From an uncultured Cyclobacteriaceae bacterium (GTDB lineage Bacteria > Bacteroidota > Bacteroidia > Cytophagales > Cyclobacteriaceae): 64,000 nt of DNA. Positions 8,570-18,048 of this stretch are shown piece by piece. The DNA is taken from contig CAKZRQ010000015.1 in the NCBI GenBank assembly GCA_937146645.1, positions 186,001 through 250,000 of the forward strand. The letters are read 5' to 3'. The number at the start of each line of letters is the position of its first letter. Position 1 is the stretch's first letter. The notes under the pieces are model-generated. The model worked only from the letters and a program-made list of their open reading frames with translations. It ran no database searches and was not told where the DNA came from. Position numbers and translations under genes: made by a program.

Positions 8570-10999
8570 ATGCTCAAGAACTATTTTAAAATCGCCTATA
8601 GAAACCTGTTGAAAAACAAGGTTTACTCCCTGATTAACATTTTTGGATTGGGGGTAGGTATCGCCTGTTGCTTCCTCATTTTCAACTTTGTTCAGAAGGA
8701 GCTTTCCTATGATACTTACCATGCAAATTATGACCGTATTTATCGTGTCATTCATGGTTCGAGTGAAGGTGATGAAGCCATCGAAGGAAAGAGTTATGAT
8801 GAGTATTGGGTTTGGGGTAATGCCCCAGTGGGACCAGCTTTACAGAACGATTTTCCTGAAGTGGAAAAGGTGGTTCGATTCTCCGGGCGTTCTGATATTC
8901 TTTTCATGCATGAGGATATCCCTCATCAGGAGACAGGGGCGCTATTCATGGATTCTACGGCATTCAGTGTTTTTTCCTGGGACTTAATCCATGGTGACCC
9001 AAAAACTGTTTTGGATGCACCGTACAAAGTAGTCCTTACAGAATCTACAGCGATCAAGTATTTTGGAAGTACGGATGTGGTGGGACGAACTCTTGATGGT
9101 TCGGCTTCTCCAGGTAGATCCGATGCGGGACTTTACACCGTGACAGGTGTGATGAAGGATGTGCCTGAAAACTCACATTTCGATTTCAATCTACTTATGT
9201 CCTTCGAGACGTTCTCCACGAACCGACCATTCATTCTTGAGTCATGGGGATATGTAGATACTTACACCTATCTCTTAATGGATGAGAATACCGATTTTGA
9301 CGCCTTTCAGGCAAAGATGCCTTCGTTTGTCGAAAGGGTAAGAGCGCTGGACGATGATATAGGCAACTATGATATAGCTGTGGAGAAGATGGAAGATTTC
9401 TATCTACGAACCGAAGCTCAACGTCAGCCGGGTACTATTGGAAGCCTTCCAAACATTTACATTTTCTCGATTATCGGACTGTTCATTTTGGTGATCGCCA
9501 TCATCAATTTCATGAATCTATCGACAGCAAGATCGCTTGAGAGAGCAAAAGAGGTGGGGATTCGAAAGTCTATCGGAGCAGATCGCACAAGTTTGATTTA
9601 TCAGTTCTTAGGGGAGTCTATTATCGTGGTGACGTTAGCTGGCGTCGTAGCAGTAATTTTGGTGGCTGTGGCTTTACCAATTATGAAAGAGCTGACAGGA
9701 AAGACCTTCATTTTTGGGGAGATGCTAAATATCCAGACTATTCCACTATTCATTTTGGGATTGGTTGTAGTTGGCCTTTTAGCAGGCTCATATCCCGCTT
9801 TGGCTTTGTCATCCTTTAGACCTGTCACCATTCTAAAGGGCATTAGCAAGACAGATTCTAAGGGAGTTTTACTAAGAAAAGGACTTGTGGTGTTCCAGTT
9901 TGGATTATCCATTTCCCTTATCGTCGGAACGCTGGTGGTCTATAATCAGATGACCCATCTCTTGGATAAGGATATGGGCTTTACGGATGAGCAAATGCTG
10001 CTAATCGAGTATAACTATGATTTCCAGGTCAATAATCAAATGGAGGCTCTTCGGGGTGAATTTGAAGCGGTTCCTGGAGTGAAGAATGTGTCCTTTTCAA
10101 GAAGTGTCCCAGGAAGTTACTTTCCGAATGCGGGAACAGGTATTGTCGATGCTGATGGAGAATTTGTTTACAAGGGGCAGGGTATTTTCCAGGTGGGAAT
10201 GGACTTTATCGAGCAATATGATTTAGAAATAGTTGCTGGTCGTAGTTATTCCCGTGAAACTCCTGCAGATACCACCTCGGCCTTAGTCGTAAATGAAGCT
10301 CTTGCCAGACAATACGGCTATGCGAATCCTGCAGATATGGTCGGAAAAAGATTTGAACAGTGGGGTAGAGAAGGAGAAGTCATTGGCATTGTAAAGGATT
10401 TCAATTTTGTATCCCTTCACAGTGAGATCGAACCGCTTTCCTTACCATTTGAGCCTTTTGCGAGTCGATATGTATCCATAAAAGTCAACACTGAAAACCT
10501 TCAGCAAACCATTGCAGAGGTCGAGTCCATTTGGGGAGCTTTGGCACCTCATCGACCATTCCTTTATAGCTTCCTTGATGAAGATTTTAATAGACAGTAT
10601 GAGGCTGATTTCCGCTTCCGAAAAATCTTTACCTCCTTTTCTGTTCTGGCAATTTTGATTGCATGTCTGGGCTTACTCGGCCTTGCGACTTATACCGCAG
10701 AGCAAAGAACAAAAGAGATCGGTATCCGAAAAGTCCTCGGTGCCAATGTCCCAAGTCTTATTGCAATGCTTTCATGGGATTTCGTAAGGTTGGTTTTGAT
10801 CGCCTTGATTATAGCCGTTCCTGTTTCTTGGTTCGCCATGAGTACTTGGCTGGAAACCTTTGCATTCAGAATCGATATGCCGATATGGGTATTCCCATTG
10901 GCTGGTGTAATCGCTGTTTCTGTAGCGGTGTTCACTGTTAGCTTCCAGTCACTCAAAGCGGCAATGGTCAATCCAGTAAAAAGTCTAAAAAGTGAATAA
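8570..10999 (+). CDS. FtsX/MacB-type ABC transporter permease (809 aa)
   Basis: Fourth permease of the array. It begins MLKNYFKIAYRNLLKNK, with the first helix at about 20-40. The coupling motif ERAKEVGIRKSIGAD (about 324) follows an IAIINFMNLSTA helix. The second half ends with EQRTKEIGIRKVLGAN (about 712) and the C-terminus NPVKSLKSE. Spacing of 16 bp before and 14 bp after puts it within the DUF4097-led operon. This copy and the next share the EQRTKEIGIRKVxGAN version of the second motif and may be the most closely related pair in the operon; a pairwise alignment would show this. Confidence 0.93.
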   Translation: MLKNYFKIAYRNLLKNKVYSLINIFGLGVGIACCFLIFNFVQKELSYDTYHANYDRIYRVIHGSSEGDEAIEGKSYDEYWVWGNAPVGPALQNDFPEVEKVVRFSGRSDILFMHEDIPHQETGALFMDSTAFSVFSWDLIHGDPKTVLDAPYKVVLTESTAIKYFGSTDVVGRTLDGSASPGRSDAGLYTVTGVMKDVPENSHFDFNLLMSFETFSTNRPFILESWGYVDTYTYLLMDENTDFDAFQAKMPSFVERVRALDDDIGNYDIAVEKMEDFYLRTEAQRQPGTIGSLPNIYIFSIIGLFILVIAIINFMNLSTARSLERAKEVGIRKSIGADRTSLIYQFLGESIIVVTLAGVVAVILVAVALPIMKELTGKTFIFGEMLNIQTIPLFILGLVVVGLLAGSYPALALSSFRPVTILKGISKTDSKGVLLRKGLVVFQFGLSISLIVGTLVVYNQMTHLLDKDMGFTDEQMLLIEYNYDFQVNNQMEALRGEFEAVPGVKNVSFSRSVPGSYFPNAGTGIVDADGEFVYKGQGIFQVGMDFIEQYDLEIVAGRSYSRETPADTTSALVVNEALARQYGYANPADMVGKRFEQWGREGEVIGIVKDFNFVSLHSEIEPLSLPFEPFASRYVSIKVNTENLQQTIAEVESIWGALAPHRPFLYSFLDEDFNRQYEADFRFRKIFTSFSVLAILIACLGLLGLATYTAEQRTKEIGIRKVLGANVPSLIAMLSWDFVRLVLIALIIAVPVSWFAMSTWLETFAFRIDMPIWVFPLAGVIAVSVAVFTVSFQSLKAAMVNPVKSLKSE

Positions 11000-11013
11000 T
11001 TAATCCCCTAGCC

Positions 11014-13371
11014 ATGATCAAGAACTATTTCAAAATCGCCTGGAGAAACCTTTTAAAGAGCAAAGGATTCTCTTTCATTAACATTTCGGGTCTGGCCCTA
11101 GGGATGGCATGTAGTCTCCTGATTCTTCTTTGGATTCAGGATGAAAGAGCTATGAATAAGTTTCATGAAGAGGGGGATAGGATTTATCAGGTTTATGAAA
11201 ACCAATTTTATTCAGGAGAACCAAACACCTATTCTTCTACTCCAGGAATTCTAGCAGAGAATATTGTTGAGGAGATTCCGGAGATTGAGATTGCCAGTCA
11301 GGTTCTCTGGGAAGAGGATGTTCTTTTTACGGTGGGTGATAATGTTCAAAAGGAATATGGGAGATATGTTCAGAATGACTTTTTGAAGATTTTTTCTTTC
11401 AAGCTGAAAGCGGGTGACCCAAACACCGCATTGGACAGACCTGATGCTGTGGTGATTACTCAGGAATTAGCTGATAAATACTTCCCGGGAGAAGATCCAA
11501 TAGGAAAGCGGATAATCGCTGATAATGAGGATGACATGATGGTTACCGGAATTCTAGAGGATATTCCGAGCAACTCCTCATTGGATTTTGATTTCTTAAT
11601 GAGTTGGGATCGATGGATAAAGTATAATACCTGGGCTACGCAATGGGGGAATAATGGACCAAGATGCTTTGTGAAACTAGCTGAAAATGCGGATGTCAAT
11701 CTAGTCAATGATAAGATCAGAGACTATGTAAAGGGCAAGCAACGAGGTAGTAATGTGGAGCTATTCCTGCATAGTTTTGAGGATAGCTACCTGTATTCCA
11801 ACTTTGAGAATGGCGTCCAGGATGGTGGTCGAATAGAATACGTGAGAATCTTTTCGATCATCGCAGTTTTTATTCTTTTGATTGCCTGCATCAATTTCAT
11901 GAATCTGGCGACCGCTCGTTCGGTAAAGAGAGCCAAGGAAATTGGAGTGAGAAAAGCCATCGGGGCGACCAAGAATACGTTAATCGGCCAATTCTACGGA
12001 GAAGCCATCTTGATTACGATCATCTCATTATTTGTAGCCGTACTGCTTGTGACTTTACTGCTTCCTTCATTTAATACATTGACAAGTAAGGAGTTAGTGA
12101 TTGATTACACCGATCCTTCTTTATTGCTTTTGCTTTTCTTGCTTCTGGTGGTGACCAGCCTGATGTCAGGATCTTATCCTGCCTTGTTTATGTCTTCACT
12201 TAAGCCTGTGGTGGTCTTAAAAGGAGCTTTGAAATTTAAGCCTAGTGCTACTTTCTTTAGAAAAGGACTTGTGGTCTTTCAGTTTGCCCTTTCCATCATG
12301 CTGATTTTGGGAATGATTGTGATTTATAATCAGCTGAATTTCATTCAAAATAAAAACCTCGGCTTTGATAAAGAAAATCTAGTTTACTTCCCTACAAAAG
12401 GTTCTGTAGGAACCAGCTTCTTAACTTTCCAAAATGAGTTGAACAACCTCCCTGGTATTAAATCTGTGACTGCTTCTATGTCGAGCCCTCTACAGCTTGG
12501 ATCATCCACTCAAGATGTATTCTGGCGAGGTAAGGATACTACGGATATCATTTTGTTTGATCAAACTCAGGTATCAGAAGATTATCTCAGTACCATGAAT
12601 ATTGAACTTCTGGATGGACGAGATTTTTCATATCAATACGGCACAGATACCGCAGCTTACATGATTAACGAATCAGCAGCTCGGGCCATGGGTTTTGAGA
12701 ATCCAGTAGGGGAGGAGATCGTTTTCTGGGGTAACCGTGGACCTATTGTAGGTTTGGTGAAGGATTTCCATCAGAATTCCTTGCATCAACCTATCGCTCC
12801 ACTTGTAATCCGATTATTTCCGGAAGATGAACATTGGGGATATGCCTTAGCTAGAACCGAACCCGGAAAAGTGCGGGAAGCACTTGAGGGAATTGAAGCT
12901 ACCTATAAGAAATTTGCTCCGAGATTCCCTTTTGAATATGAATTTGCAGACGAGGAATTTATGACCTTCTACAGGTCTGAAGCCACCGTGAGTAGTCTAT
13001 CAAACTACTTTGCCTTCATGGCAATTTTCATTTCTTGTTTAGGCCTTTTCGGGCTGGCGACGTTCACAGCAGAGCAACGCACCAAGGAAATTGGAATCCG
13101 AAAAGTAATGGGGGCGAATTTCTTAAACCTTATTACCATCATGTCCAAGGAATTCATTGGCCTCGTGCTTATCTCTTCTGTGATCGCACTTCCGCTAGCC
13201 TGGTATTTCAGTAAAGGCTGGTTGGAGAATTTCGAATATCGAATCGACATAGAATGGTGGTATTTCTTAATCGCAGTGCTCGGAGCAGTGGCATTGGCGA
13301 TAATTACGGTGAGCTATCAATCCACCAGAGTAGCTCTTGCTAATCCAGTGAAAAGTTTGAAGAGTGAATAA
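11014..13371 (+). CDS. FtsX/MacB-type ABC transporter permease (785 aa)
   Basis: Fifth permease and last large gene of the DUF4097-led operon. The N-terminus MIKNYFKIAWRNLLKSK matches the sister genes. Coupling motifs are KRAKEIGVRKAIGAT (about 306) and EQRTKEIGIRKVMGAN (about 688). It is about 20-25 residues shorter than most paralogues, mainly in the first periplasmic domain. Eight TM helices and two MacB-like periplasmic domains are recognisable, and the end is NPVKSLKSE. It lies 14 bp after the previous permease and 41 bp before a 93-codon gene that is probably co-transcribed. Confidence 0.92.
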   Translation: MIKNYFKIAWRNLLKSKGFSFINISGLALGMACSLLILLWIQDERAMNKFHEEGDRIYQVYENQFYSGEPNTYSSTPGILAENIVEEIPEIEIASQVLWEEDVLFTVGDNVQKEYGRYVQNDFLKIFSFKLKAGDPNTALDRPDAVVITQELADKYFPGEDPIGKRIIADNEDDMMVTGILEDIPSNSSLDFDFLMSWDRWIKYNTWATQWGNNGPRCFVKLAENADVNLVNDKIRDYVKGKQRGSNVELFLHSFEDSYLYSNFENGVQDGGRIEYVRIFSIIAVFILLIACINFMNLATARSVKRAKEIGVRKAIGATKNTLIGQFYGEAILITIISLFVAVLLVTLLLPSFNTLTSKELVIDYTDPSLLLLLFLLLVVTSLMSGSYPALFMSSLKPVVVLKGALKFKPSATFFRKGLVVFQFALSIMLILGMIVIYNQLNFIQNKNLGFDKENLVYFPTKGSVGTSFLTFQNELNNLPGIKSVTASMSSPLQLGSSTQDVFWRGKDTTDIILFDQTQVSEDYLSTMNIELLDGRDFSYQYGTDTAAYMINESAARAMGFENPVGEEIVFWGNRGPIVGLVKDFHQNSLHQPIAPLVIRLFPEDEHWGYALARTEPGKVREALEGIEATYKKFAPRFPFEYEFADEEFMTFYRSEATVSSLSNYFAFMAIFISCLGLFGLATFTAEQRTKEIGIRKVMGANFLNLITIMSKEFIGLVLISSVIALPLAWYFSKGWLENFEYRIDIEWWYFLIAVLGAVALAIITVSYQSTRVALANPVKSLKSE

Positions 13372-13412
13372 TATTTAAAGAAAATAAAAGTATAACCTAA
13401 ACCCCTAAAGCC

Positions 13413-13694
13413 ATGAGTCACATAGCTATACCCATACCAAATGTTGCTGGAAAGCAGGACATAGAAATCCAGGTGGTCGTGAATAATGAAATTCAGTCCC
13501 TTAAGTACAAGGTAGAGTTATTCTACTGGGATCAGTGCGAAAACCCTACTGGTCATAGAGCTGACTGCATTAGTGAAATGCTTAGCCATACGGACCCGAA
13601 TTGGACTGTATATTACATAGGTGCGCCTACCGAAAAATTTGTTCCGATCACCTTTGTAGATAAGGAGAGTAAGGAGCTAATGAAGCAGATGTGA
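13413..13694 (+). CDS. Small hypothetical protein (93 aa)
   Basis: I do not recognise a family. The protein begins MSHIAIPIPNVAG, has no signal peptide or TM helix and is mixed in composition. It has a central segment with two cysteines (YWDQCENPTGHRADCIS). It lies 41 bp downstream of the last permease of the operon in the same direction and before a gap with repeats, so it may be the last gene of that operon. The frame has sensible amino-acid use. It could be a small cytosolic protein, but function is unknown. Confidence 0.55.
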   Translation: MSHIAIPIPNVAGKQDIEIQVVVNNEIQSLKYKVELFYWDQCENPTGHRADCISEMLSHTDPNWTVYYIGAPTEKFVPITFVDKESKELMKQM

Positions 13695-13770
13695 TTTTTT
13701 AGGTTGACGGTTTGTGCTGCATGAACACGTAATTCCGGTTTTCCGGGCGAAGCGAAGAAATACCAGAATC

Positions 13771-13830
13771 TTTTGGTTTCCATATCTCACAGATTCCTGA
13801 ATTCGGTGAGCCCACGCGACATTCTGGCCC
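13771..13830. repeat. Dispersed intergenic repeat, degenerate copy
   Basis: The stretch TTTTGGTTTCCATAT followed by AGATTCCTGAATTCGGTG closely resembles 15392-15432. The right arm TCAGGAAT seen in the other copies is not present here. This is one of at least three copies of an imperfect intergenic repeat in the window. In the rest of the 13695-14066 gene-free stretch I see only a second copy and no convincing ORF. Confidence 0.5.
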
Positions 13831-13961
13831 CTCGCTAAAATGTTACTTAATCATTTTTGACGCTCGGTCCTCCAAGGAGGGGAATGATACGTTTCTAGAG
13901 TAGAGCTTTTCTTTTAAATTTTTGGGGTGGGTAAATATGAGTTCAAGATGGACTAATAAAG

Positions 13962-13993
13962 ATTCCTGAGCTCGGTTTCTCTTCGTCAGGAAT
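13962..13993. repeat. REP-like hairpin repeat ATTCCTGA...TCAGGAAT
   Basis: A perfect 8-bp inverted repeat, ATTCCTGA (13962-13969) with TCAGGAAT (13986-13993), has a 16-base loop and is followed by GATGTAC. The same arms and a similar trailing sequence (GACGTGTAC) occur at 15414-15443. Confidence 0.6.
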
Positions 13994-14066
13994 GATGTAC
14001 ATTTTATTTTTGCAGTGGCAGATCAACGTTCGATATTACAAATCTCGAACAGCAGGAGGTTATTAA

Positions 14067-14669
14067 TTAATAATCCCGAATCACCTCGCCATTATTCTTT
14101 CCTAGAATGGCTTTGATGTAAGCATTAATGACTCTTGGTGTGGGTAGGGGGTTATGGCCAGGGAAAAAGGCTTTATATTTTTCATAAGCGTCTTCCACCA
14201 ACCCCAGAGCAACGGCATTTACCCTTTTTCCATCTTTCAGTTCAAGTGCCAAGGCTTTGACAAAACTGTGAAGGGCACCATTGACCATGGCTGCGCTGGT
14301 GGTTTTCGCGACTGGATCATCTGCGAGAATCCCGGTACTTAGAGTAATTGAACCCTCCGGATTTAGATAGGGAATTCCGATTCTACAAAGGTTTACCTGC
14401 CCCATCAGCTTGCTTTTAATTCCCACATAAAAATCTTCCTCACTTAGATTCTCAAAATCATCCCACTTGGCTTCACCTGCGATGGAAACGACACTGTCCA
14501 GATTACCAACCGTATCAAACATGGCAGCGATGGAATTGGAGTCGGTCATATCCACGGTTACATCTCCAGAACTTCTACCAGCGATGATTACTTCATAATT
14601 TTCGGATTTAAGATGAGAGACTACTCTATTTCCAATGGTGCCATTACCACCTATGACAAGTATTTTCAT
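14067..14669 (-). CDS. Short-chain dehydrogenase/reductase family protein
   Basis: A 200-residue SDR-fold protein with an N-terminal Rossmann dinucleotide motif GGNGTIG (7-13) directly after the first beta strand. It is a short, atypical member: the usual active-site YxxxK is not apparent in the helix TTSAAMVNGALHSFVKALALEL, where the tyrosine is replaced. Similar compact SDRs (Lin1944-like group) are known as putative oxidoreductases without defined substrate. It is divergently oriented from the gene at 14760, with 90 bp between the starts. Function beyond NAD(P)-dependent redox chemistry is not inferable, and loss of the catalytic tyrosine makes even that uncertain. Confidence 0.8.
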   Translation of the reverse strand: MKILVIGGNGTIGNRVVSHLKSENYEVIIAGRSSGDVTVDMTDSNSIAAMFDTVGNLDSVVSIAGEAKWDDFENLSEEDFYVGIKSKLMGQVNLCRIGIPYLNPEGSITLSTGILADDPVAKTTSAAMVNGALHSFVKALALELKDGKRVNAVALGLVEDAYEKYKAFFPGHNPLPTPRVINAYIKAILGKNNGEVIRDY

Positions 14670-14759
14670 TTAGATTGAGGTTTTGATTTAAAGTTAGTTG
14701 AAATAATTCCTTTAGAAGGAACCAAAGCTTACCTTGTCGCATCATTAAAAATTCAAGTC

Positions 14760-15323
14760 ATGAAAAAAATCTCACTTCTACTGCTCGCCCTTATCTTTTC
14801 TTTTTCGATTCAGGCTCAGACTGAGCAAGAGGCAAGAGATCTTCTTGATCAATACGCGGAAATTTTTGAAACGGAACAGTGGTTAAAATCTCTAGATCTA
14901 ACCTATCCGGATCTATTCACAGTTGTTCCAAGGGAGCAGATGGAGCAAGTAATTGAAGCCACATTCAATTCAAATATGTTCGAAATGAGTATGGGTGGAA
15001 TGGAGATTCAGGAGATATCTGAGAGATTTGAAGAAGAAGGACTGAGCTATCGATTTATGAAATATAAGCAGGAGATGAAAATGACCGTCAATGAATCTAG
15101 CCAGGTTACTGTTGATGCTTTGGTTGGTCCAATGAAAGCTCAGTTTGGCGAGGATAATGTCTCAGTTTCTGGATCTTCATTGGAAATATTGGCTAATAAC
15201 AAACTGGCAGTCATCAAAAAAGATGGAGATGATCAGGTTTATGGTCTAGAAATAAAAAATGAATTAAAGGGTCTTATGGGAAACTTTATGAGTGAAACGT
15301 TCATCGAGAGAGCGTTTAAATAG
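14760..15323 (+). CDS. Secreted hypothetical protein (187 aa)
   Basis: The protein has a clear signal peptide (MKKISLLLLALIFSFSIQAQ, about 1-20), so it is exported to the periplasm or surface. The mature part is acidic and helical at first (EQEARDLLDQYAEIFETEQW), followed by an alternating polar/hydrophobic stretch. I do not recognise the family with confidence; the helix-rich start resembles uncharacterised secreted Bacteroidota proteins. It stands alone between a divergent SDR gene and a terminator-like hairpin at 15318-15349. Confidence 0.65.
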   Translation: MKKISLLLLALIFSFSIQAQTEQEARDLLDQYAEIFETEQWLKSLDLTYPDLFTVVPREQMEQVIEATFNSNMFEMSMGGMEIQEISERFEEEGLSYRFMKYKQEMKMTVNESSQVTVDALVGPMKAQFGEDNVSVSGSSLEILANNKLAVIKKDGDDQVYGLEIKNELKGLMGNFMSETFIERAFK

Positions 15324-15349
15324 TCATACGAAGTTGACTATTTTCTTTT
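15318..15349 (+). terminator. Terminator-like hairpin
   Basis: AAATAGTCA (15318-15326) pairs with TGACTATTT (15335-15343) across an 8-base loop, followed by TCTTTT. The stem overlaps the stop codon of the preceding gene and is A/T-rich at its base, so strength is moderate. Confidence 0.6.
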
Positions 15350-15391
15350 GGTACTCCTGTTTTCGATCAGCCATGAATAAATAGTGGAATA

Positions 15392-15450
15392 TTTTCGTTT
15401 CCATATTTAATAAATTCCTGAATTCGCTGTGCTCATCAGGAATGACGTGT
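15392..15450. repeat. REP-like hairpin repeat, third copy
   Basis: TTTTCGTTTCCATAT is followed by ATTCCTGA (15414-15421) and TCAGGAAT (15436-15443), a perfect 8-bp inverted repeat with a 14-base loop, then GACGTGTAC. The left part matches 13771-13808 and the hairpin matches 13962-13993. Confidence 0.6.
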
Positions 15451-15460
15451 ACTTAGTAGT

Positions 15461-15494
15461 TAAATAGCCCCGGGTTTAAACCCGGGGCTATTTA
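15461..15494. repeat. Perfect 34-bp palindrome
   Basis: The sequence reads identically on both strands with no loop: the half-site TAAATAGCCCCGGGTTT is followed directly by its reverse complement, with GTTTAAAC at the centre. It lies between a REP-like repeat and the promoter of the third permease unit. As RNA it could act as a bidirectional terminator, since a T-rich flank follows in each direction. Similar G/C-rich palindromes occur as extragenic repeats in many bacteria. Confidence 0.75.
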
Positions 15495-15547
15495 GGTTCT
15501 ATGCTCCCCTTAATCTCCAAACAGCTATCCCCTTCATCGTCCGCAAC

Positions 15548-15563
15548 CGCACAAAAATGTTCG
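15548..15563 (+). promoter_or_regulatory. Inverted repeat CGCACA-N4-TGTTCG, putative enhancer site
   Basis: One mismatch from the 16-mer at 2610 and 27586 (left arm CGCACA instead of CGAACA). It lies 61 bp upstream of the -24 element at 15624, the same distance as in the other two copies within one base. Confidence 0.6.
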
Positions 15564-15623
15564 GGAGAAAAGTAGCCTAAATTTCAGAACAGGCCTGTAT
15601 TTAATCTGAAGCCCACTTTTTAA

Positions 15624-15640
15624 TGGCATCAAACTGGAAT
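15624..15640 (+). promoter_or_regulatory. sigma-54-like promoter, permease unit 3
   Basis: TGGCAT-N5-TGGAA: GG at 15625-15626 and the -12 G at 15637 are 12 bases apart. A T-run (ACTTTTTAA) precedes it. The expected start near 15650 gives a leader of about 16 bases to the ATG at 15666, close to units 1 and 2. Confidence 0.6.
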
Positions 15641-15665
15641 AGGATGTTCCGCAACTCGAAGAATC

Positions 15666-18029
15666 ATGTGGAAAAACTACCTAAAAATCGCCTGGAGAAA
15701 TATCAAGAGAAGTAAAGGCTATGCCCTAATTAATATCGGCGGCCTTGGAATCGGAATGGCTGCCTCGATTCTCTTACTGATTTGGGTGCAGTTCGAAATG
15801 TCCGTGGATCGATTCCATAAGGACATTGACGATATCTATGCAGTTTGGAGATCAGGTGACTTTAATGGTGAGATCGCTTCCTGGGATTATACTCCAGCTC
15901 CCTATGTTCCAGCATTGAAGGAAGAATACCCAGAGATAGAAAATGCTACACACATTACAGAATGGGATCAGATTCTTTTGTCAGTAGGGGAGAACGGTTT
16001 TTATGAAGAAAGCACCTTCACCATGCCGGACTTCTTCGAGATTTTCAGTTTTGAAGAGCTTTATGGAGATCCGGTAGCGGCTCTTGAAGAGCCAAATACC
16101 ATTGTTCTGACAGAAACTGTTGCAAATAAATTATTTGGTCGAGCAGACGTGGTAGGGGAATTCGTTACTGCGGAAAATCAAATGGAGCTTGAGGTAAAAG
16201 CTGTTATCAAGGATTTGCCAGAAAACTCCAGCTTTTCTTTCACTGCATTTATTCCTTATAAAAAACTCCAGCAAATGGGCTGGGTAAATGAGGATTTCTG
16301 GATGAATAATATGTTCAGAACCTTTGTGAAACTAAGTGAGGGAACCGACATCGAAGCCTTCAATGCCAAGCATGTGGGCTTCACAGCTTCCAAATCAGAT
16401 CAGCCTGAGATTACCGATTTTCTTTATCCTATGAAGGATTTATATCTGAAATCGGAATTCAAGAATGGAGAGGCTGTTGGGGGAAGAATCGATTTGCTTC
16501 GGGTATTCCTCGTGGTTTCTATTCTGGTTTTGGTGATTGCAGGAATTAATTTTGTGAATTTGAGCACAGCTCAAAGTGACAAAAGGTCCAAAGAAGTAGG
16601 GGTGAGAAAGATTTCCGGTGCCAATAGAGGAATGCTGATTGGTCAGTTTTTAGCCGAGTCGATTGTCATCGCTGTGGCAGCCTATGCCGTTGCTGTGGTT
16701 CTTGTTTCTGTTTCTTTTGAAAGCTTCCAAAATCTGGTTCAGCAGGATTTACCGAACCCATTCACGCAACCTTCTTTCTGGGGGATTTCGGCATTGTATG
16801 TTCTATTAATTGGAGTTTTGGCGGGTAGTTATCCAGCATTTTTGATGAGCTCTTATAAGCCTGCATTGGCGATTAAATCAAAGATGAATGTGAACCGGAG
16901 CTTTGGCGTGAAGCCAAGAGAAGTTCTGGTAGTATTCCAGTTTGCTGTAGTGGTAATACTTGTTTCCAGTGTCTGGATCGTTCGAGATCAGATTCAATTT
17001 GTTCAGGATAGAGATCTTGGGGTAAATCATGATAACCTGGTTTACCATCCCCTTTCAGACAAAGTAATGGAGAACCCTTCCACTGCCCGTGAACAGATTT
17101 TGGCCATTCCGGAGGTTAGTCATGTTTCTTTTTCCTTTTCTCCGATCACTGAAATCTGGAGTAACACAAATGCCATGAACTGGCAGGGAAAAGACCCTAA
17201 TTTCAGACCTGATGTTTCAAGGTATTCTGGCGATGTGAGAATTGCTGAAACCATGGGAATGACGATTTTAGCGGGAAGAGACATTGACGTAATCAAATAT
17301 CCTTCTGATAGCACTGCCGCTTTGATAAATGAGAGTCTTGCTGAAATTATAGGTTTTGATGATCCGATAGGAGAGATCATCCAGGATGACGATACGAAAT
17401 ATAAAATAGTGGGTGTGGTAAAGGATTTCATTATGAATTCTCCATTTCACTCCGCTTTCCCAACCTTAATTGGCGGACCGCAATGGGGAGGAAATTTTGC
17501 GCATATCCGATATCATGATAATGTGGATTTGCAAAAAGCTCTGGCAAGTACCGAGGAAGTTTTCCTAAAGCTTGAGCCAGATGCTCCTTTTGAAGCTGCA
17601 TTTGTCGATGAGCAGCATGCTAGAAAATTCAGATCAGAAGAAAGAGTTTCGCTGCTTACTACGCTATTTACCTCATTGGCCATTTTGATTTCCTGTATGG
17701 GGTTATTTGGCCTGGCCACTTTCATCGCTGAGCGCAGAAAAAAAGAAATTTCTGTAAGAAAAGTACTTGGCGCCTCCGTAACTGGATTGGTTGGCCTCAT
17801 TTCCAAAGAGTTTACCAGGCTCGTATTTATCTCCGTGATCATCGGAATTCCTGTGACCTGGTATTTTATGAGTGATTGGTTGATGACCTTTGACTACCAC
17901 ACTTCCATCAACTGGTCGCTCTTTCTTTGGACTGGAATTTTGACCCTTTTGATAGCGCTGCTGACAGTGAGCTCGCAAGCGATCAAAGCTGCCTTAATAA
18001 ATCCGGCTAAGACCTTGAAAAGCGAATAA
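15666..18029 (+). CDS. FtsX/MacB-type ABC transporter permease (787 aa)
   Basis: First permease of the third unit, about 102 bp downstream of the enhancer-like palindrome. The N-terminus is MWKNYLKIAWRNIKRSK and the first helix is at about 20-40. Coupling motifs are KRSKEVGVRKISGAN (about 306) and ERRKKEISVRKVLGAS (about 688). The second motif has KKEISVRK in place of the common TKEIGIRK. Eight TM helices and two periplasmic domains are present, and the end is NPAKTLKSE. It starts a four-permease operon with 19 bp to the next gene. No ATPase gene is found in this unit. Confidence 0.93.
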   Translation: MWKNYLKIAWRNIKRSKGYALINIGGLGIGMAASILLLIWVQFEMSVDRFHKDIDDIYAVWRSGDFNGEIASWDYTPAPYVPALKEEYPEIENATHITEWDQILLSVGENGFYEESTFTMPDFFEIFSFEELYGDPVAALEEPNTIVLTETVANKLFGRADVVGEFVTAENQMELEVKAVIKDLPENSSFSFTAFIPYKKLQQMGWVNEDFWMNNMFRTFVKLSEGTDIEAFNAKHVGFTASKSDQPEITDFLYPMKDLYLKSEFKNGEAVGGRIDLLRVFLVVSILVLVIAGINFVNLSTAQSDKRSKEVGVRKISGANRGMLIGQFLAESIVIAVAAYAVAVVLVSVSFESFQNLVQQDLPNPFTQPSFWGISALYVLLIGVLAGSYPAFLMSSYKPALAIKSKMNVNRSFGVKPREVLVVFQFAVVVILVSSVWIVRDQIQFVQDRDLGVNHDNLVYHPLSDKVMENPSTAREQILAIPEVSHVSFSFSPITEIWSNTNAMNWQGKDPNFRPDVSRYSGDVRIAETMGMTILAGRDIDVIKYPSDSTAALINESLAEIIGFDDPIGEIIQDDDTKYKIVGVVKDFIMNSPFHSAFPTLIGGPQWGGNFAHIRYHDNVDLQKALASTEEVFLKLEPDAPFEAAFVDEQHARKFRSEERVSLLTTLFTSLAILISCMGLFGLATFIAERRKKEISVRKVLGASVTGLVGLISKEFTRLVFISVIIGIPVTWYFMSDWLMTFDYHTSINWSLFLWTGILTLLIALLTVSSQAIKAALINPAKTLKSE

Positions 18030-18048
18030 TTCCTAAACCAACCAAATT

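Noticed and set aside
10663..10941. 92-codon plus-strand ORF and other overlapping frames within permeases
   Set aside because: They are shadows of long permease genes, without signal peptide, motif or independent start context.
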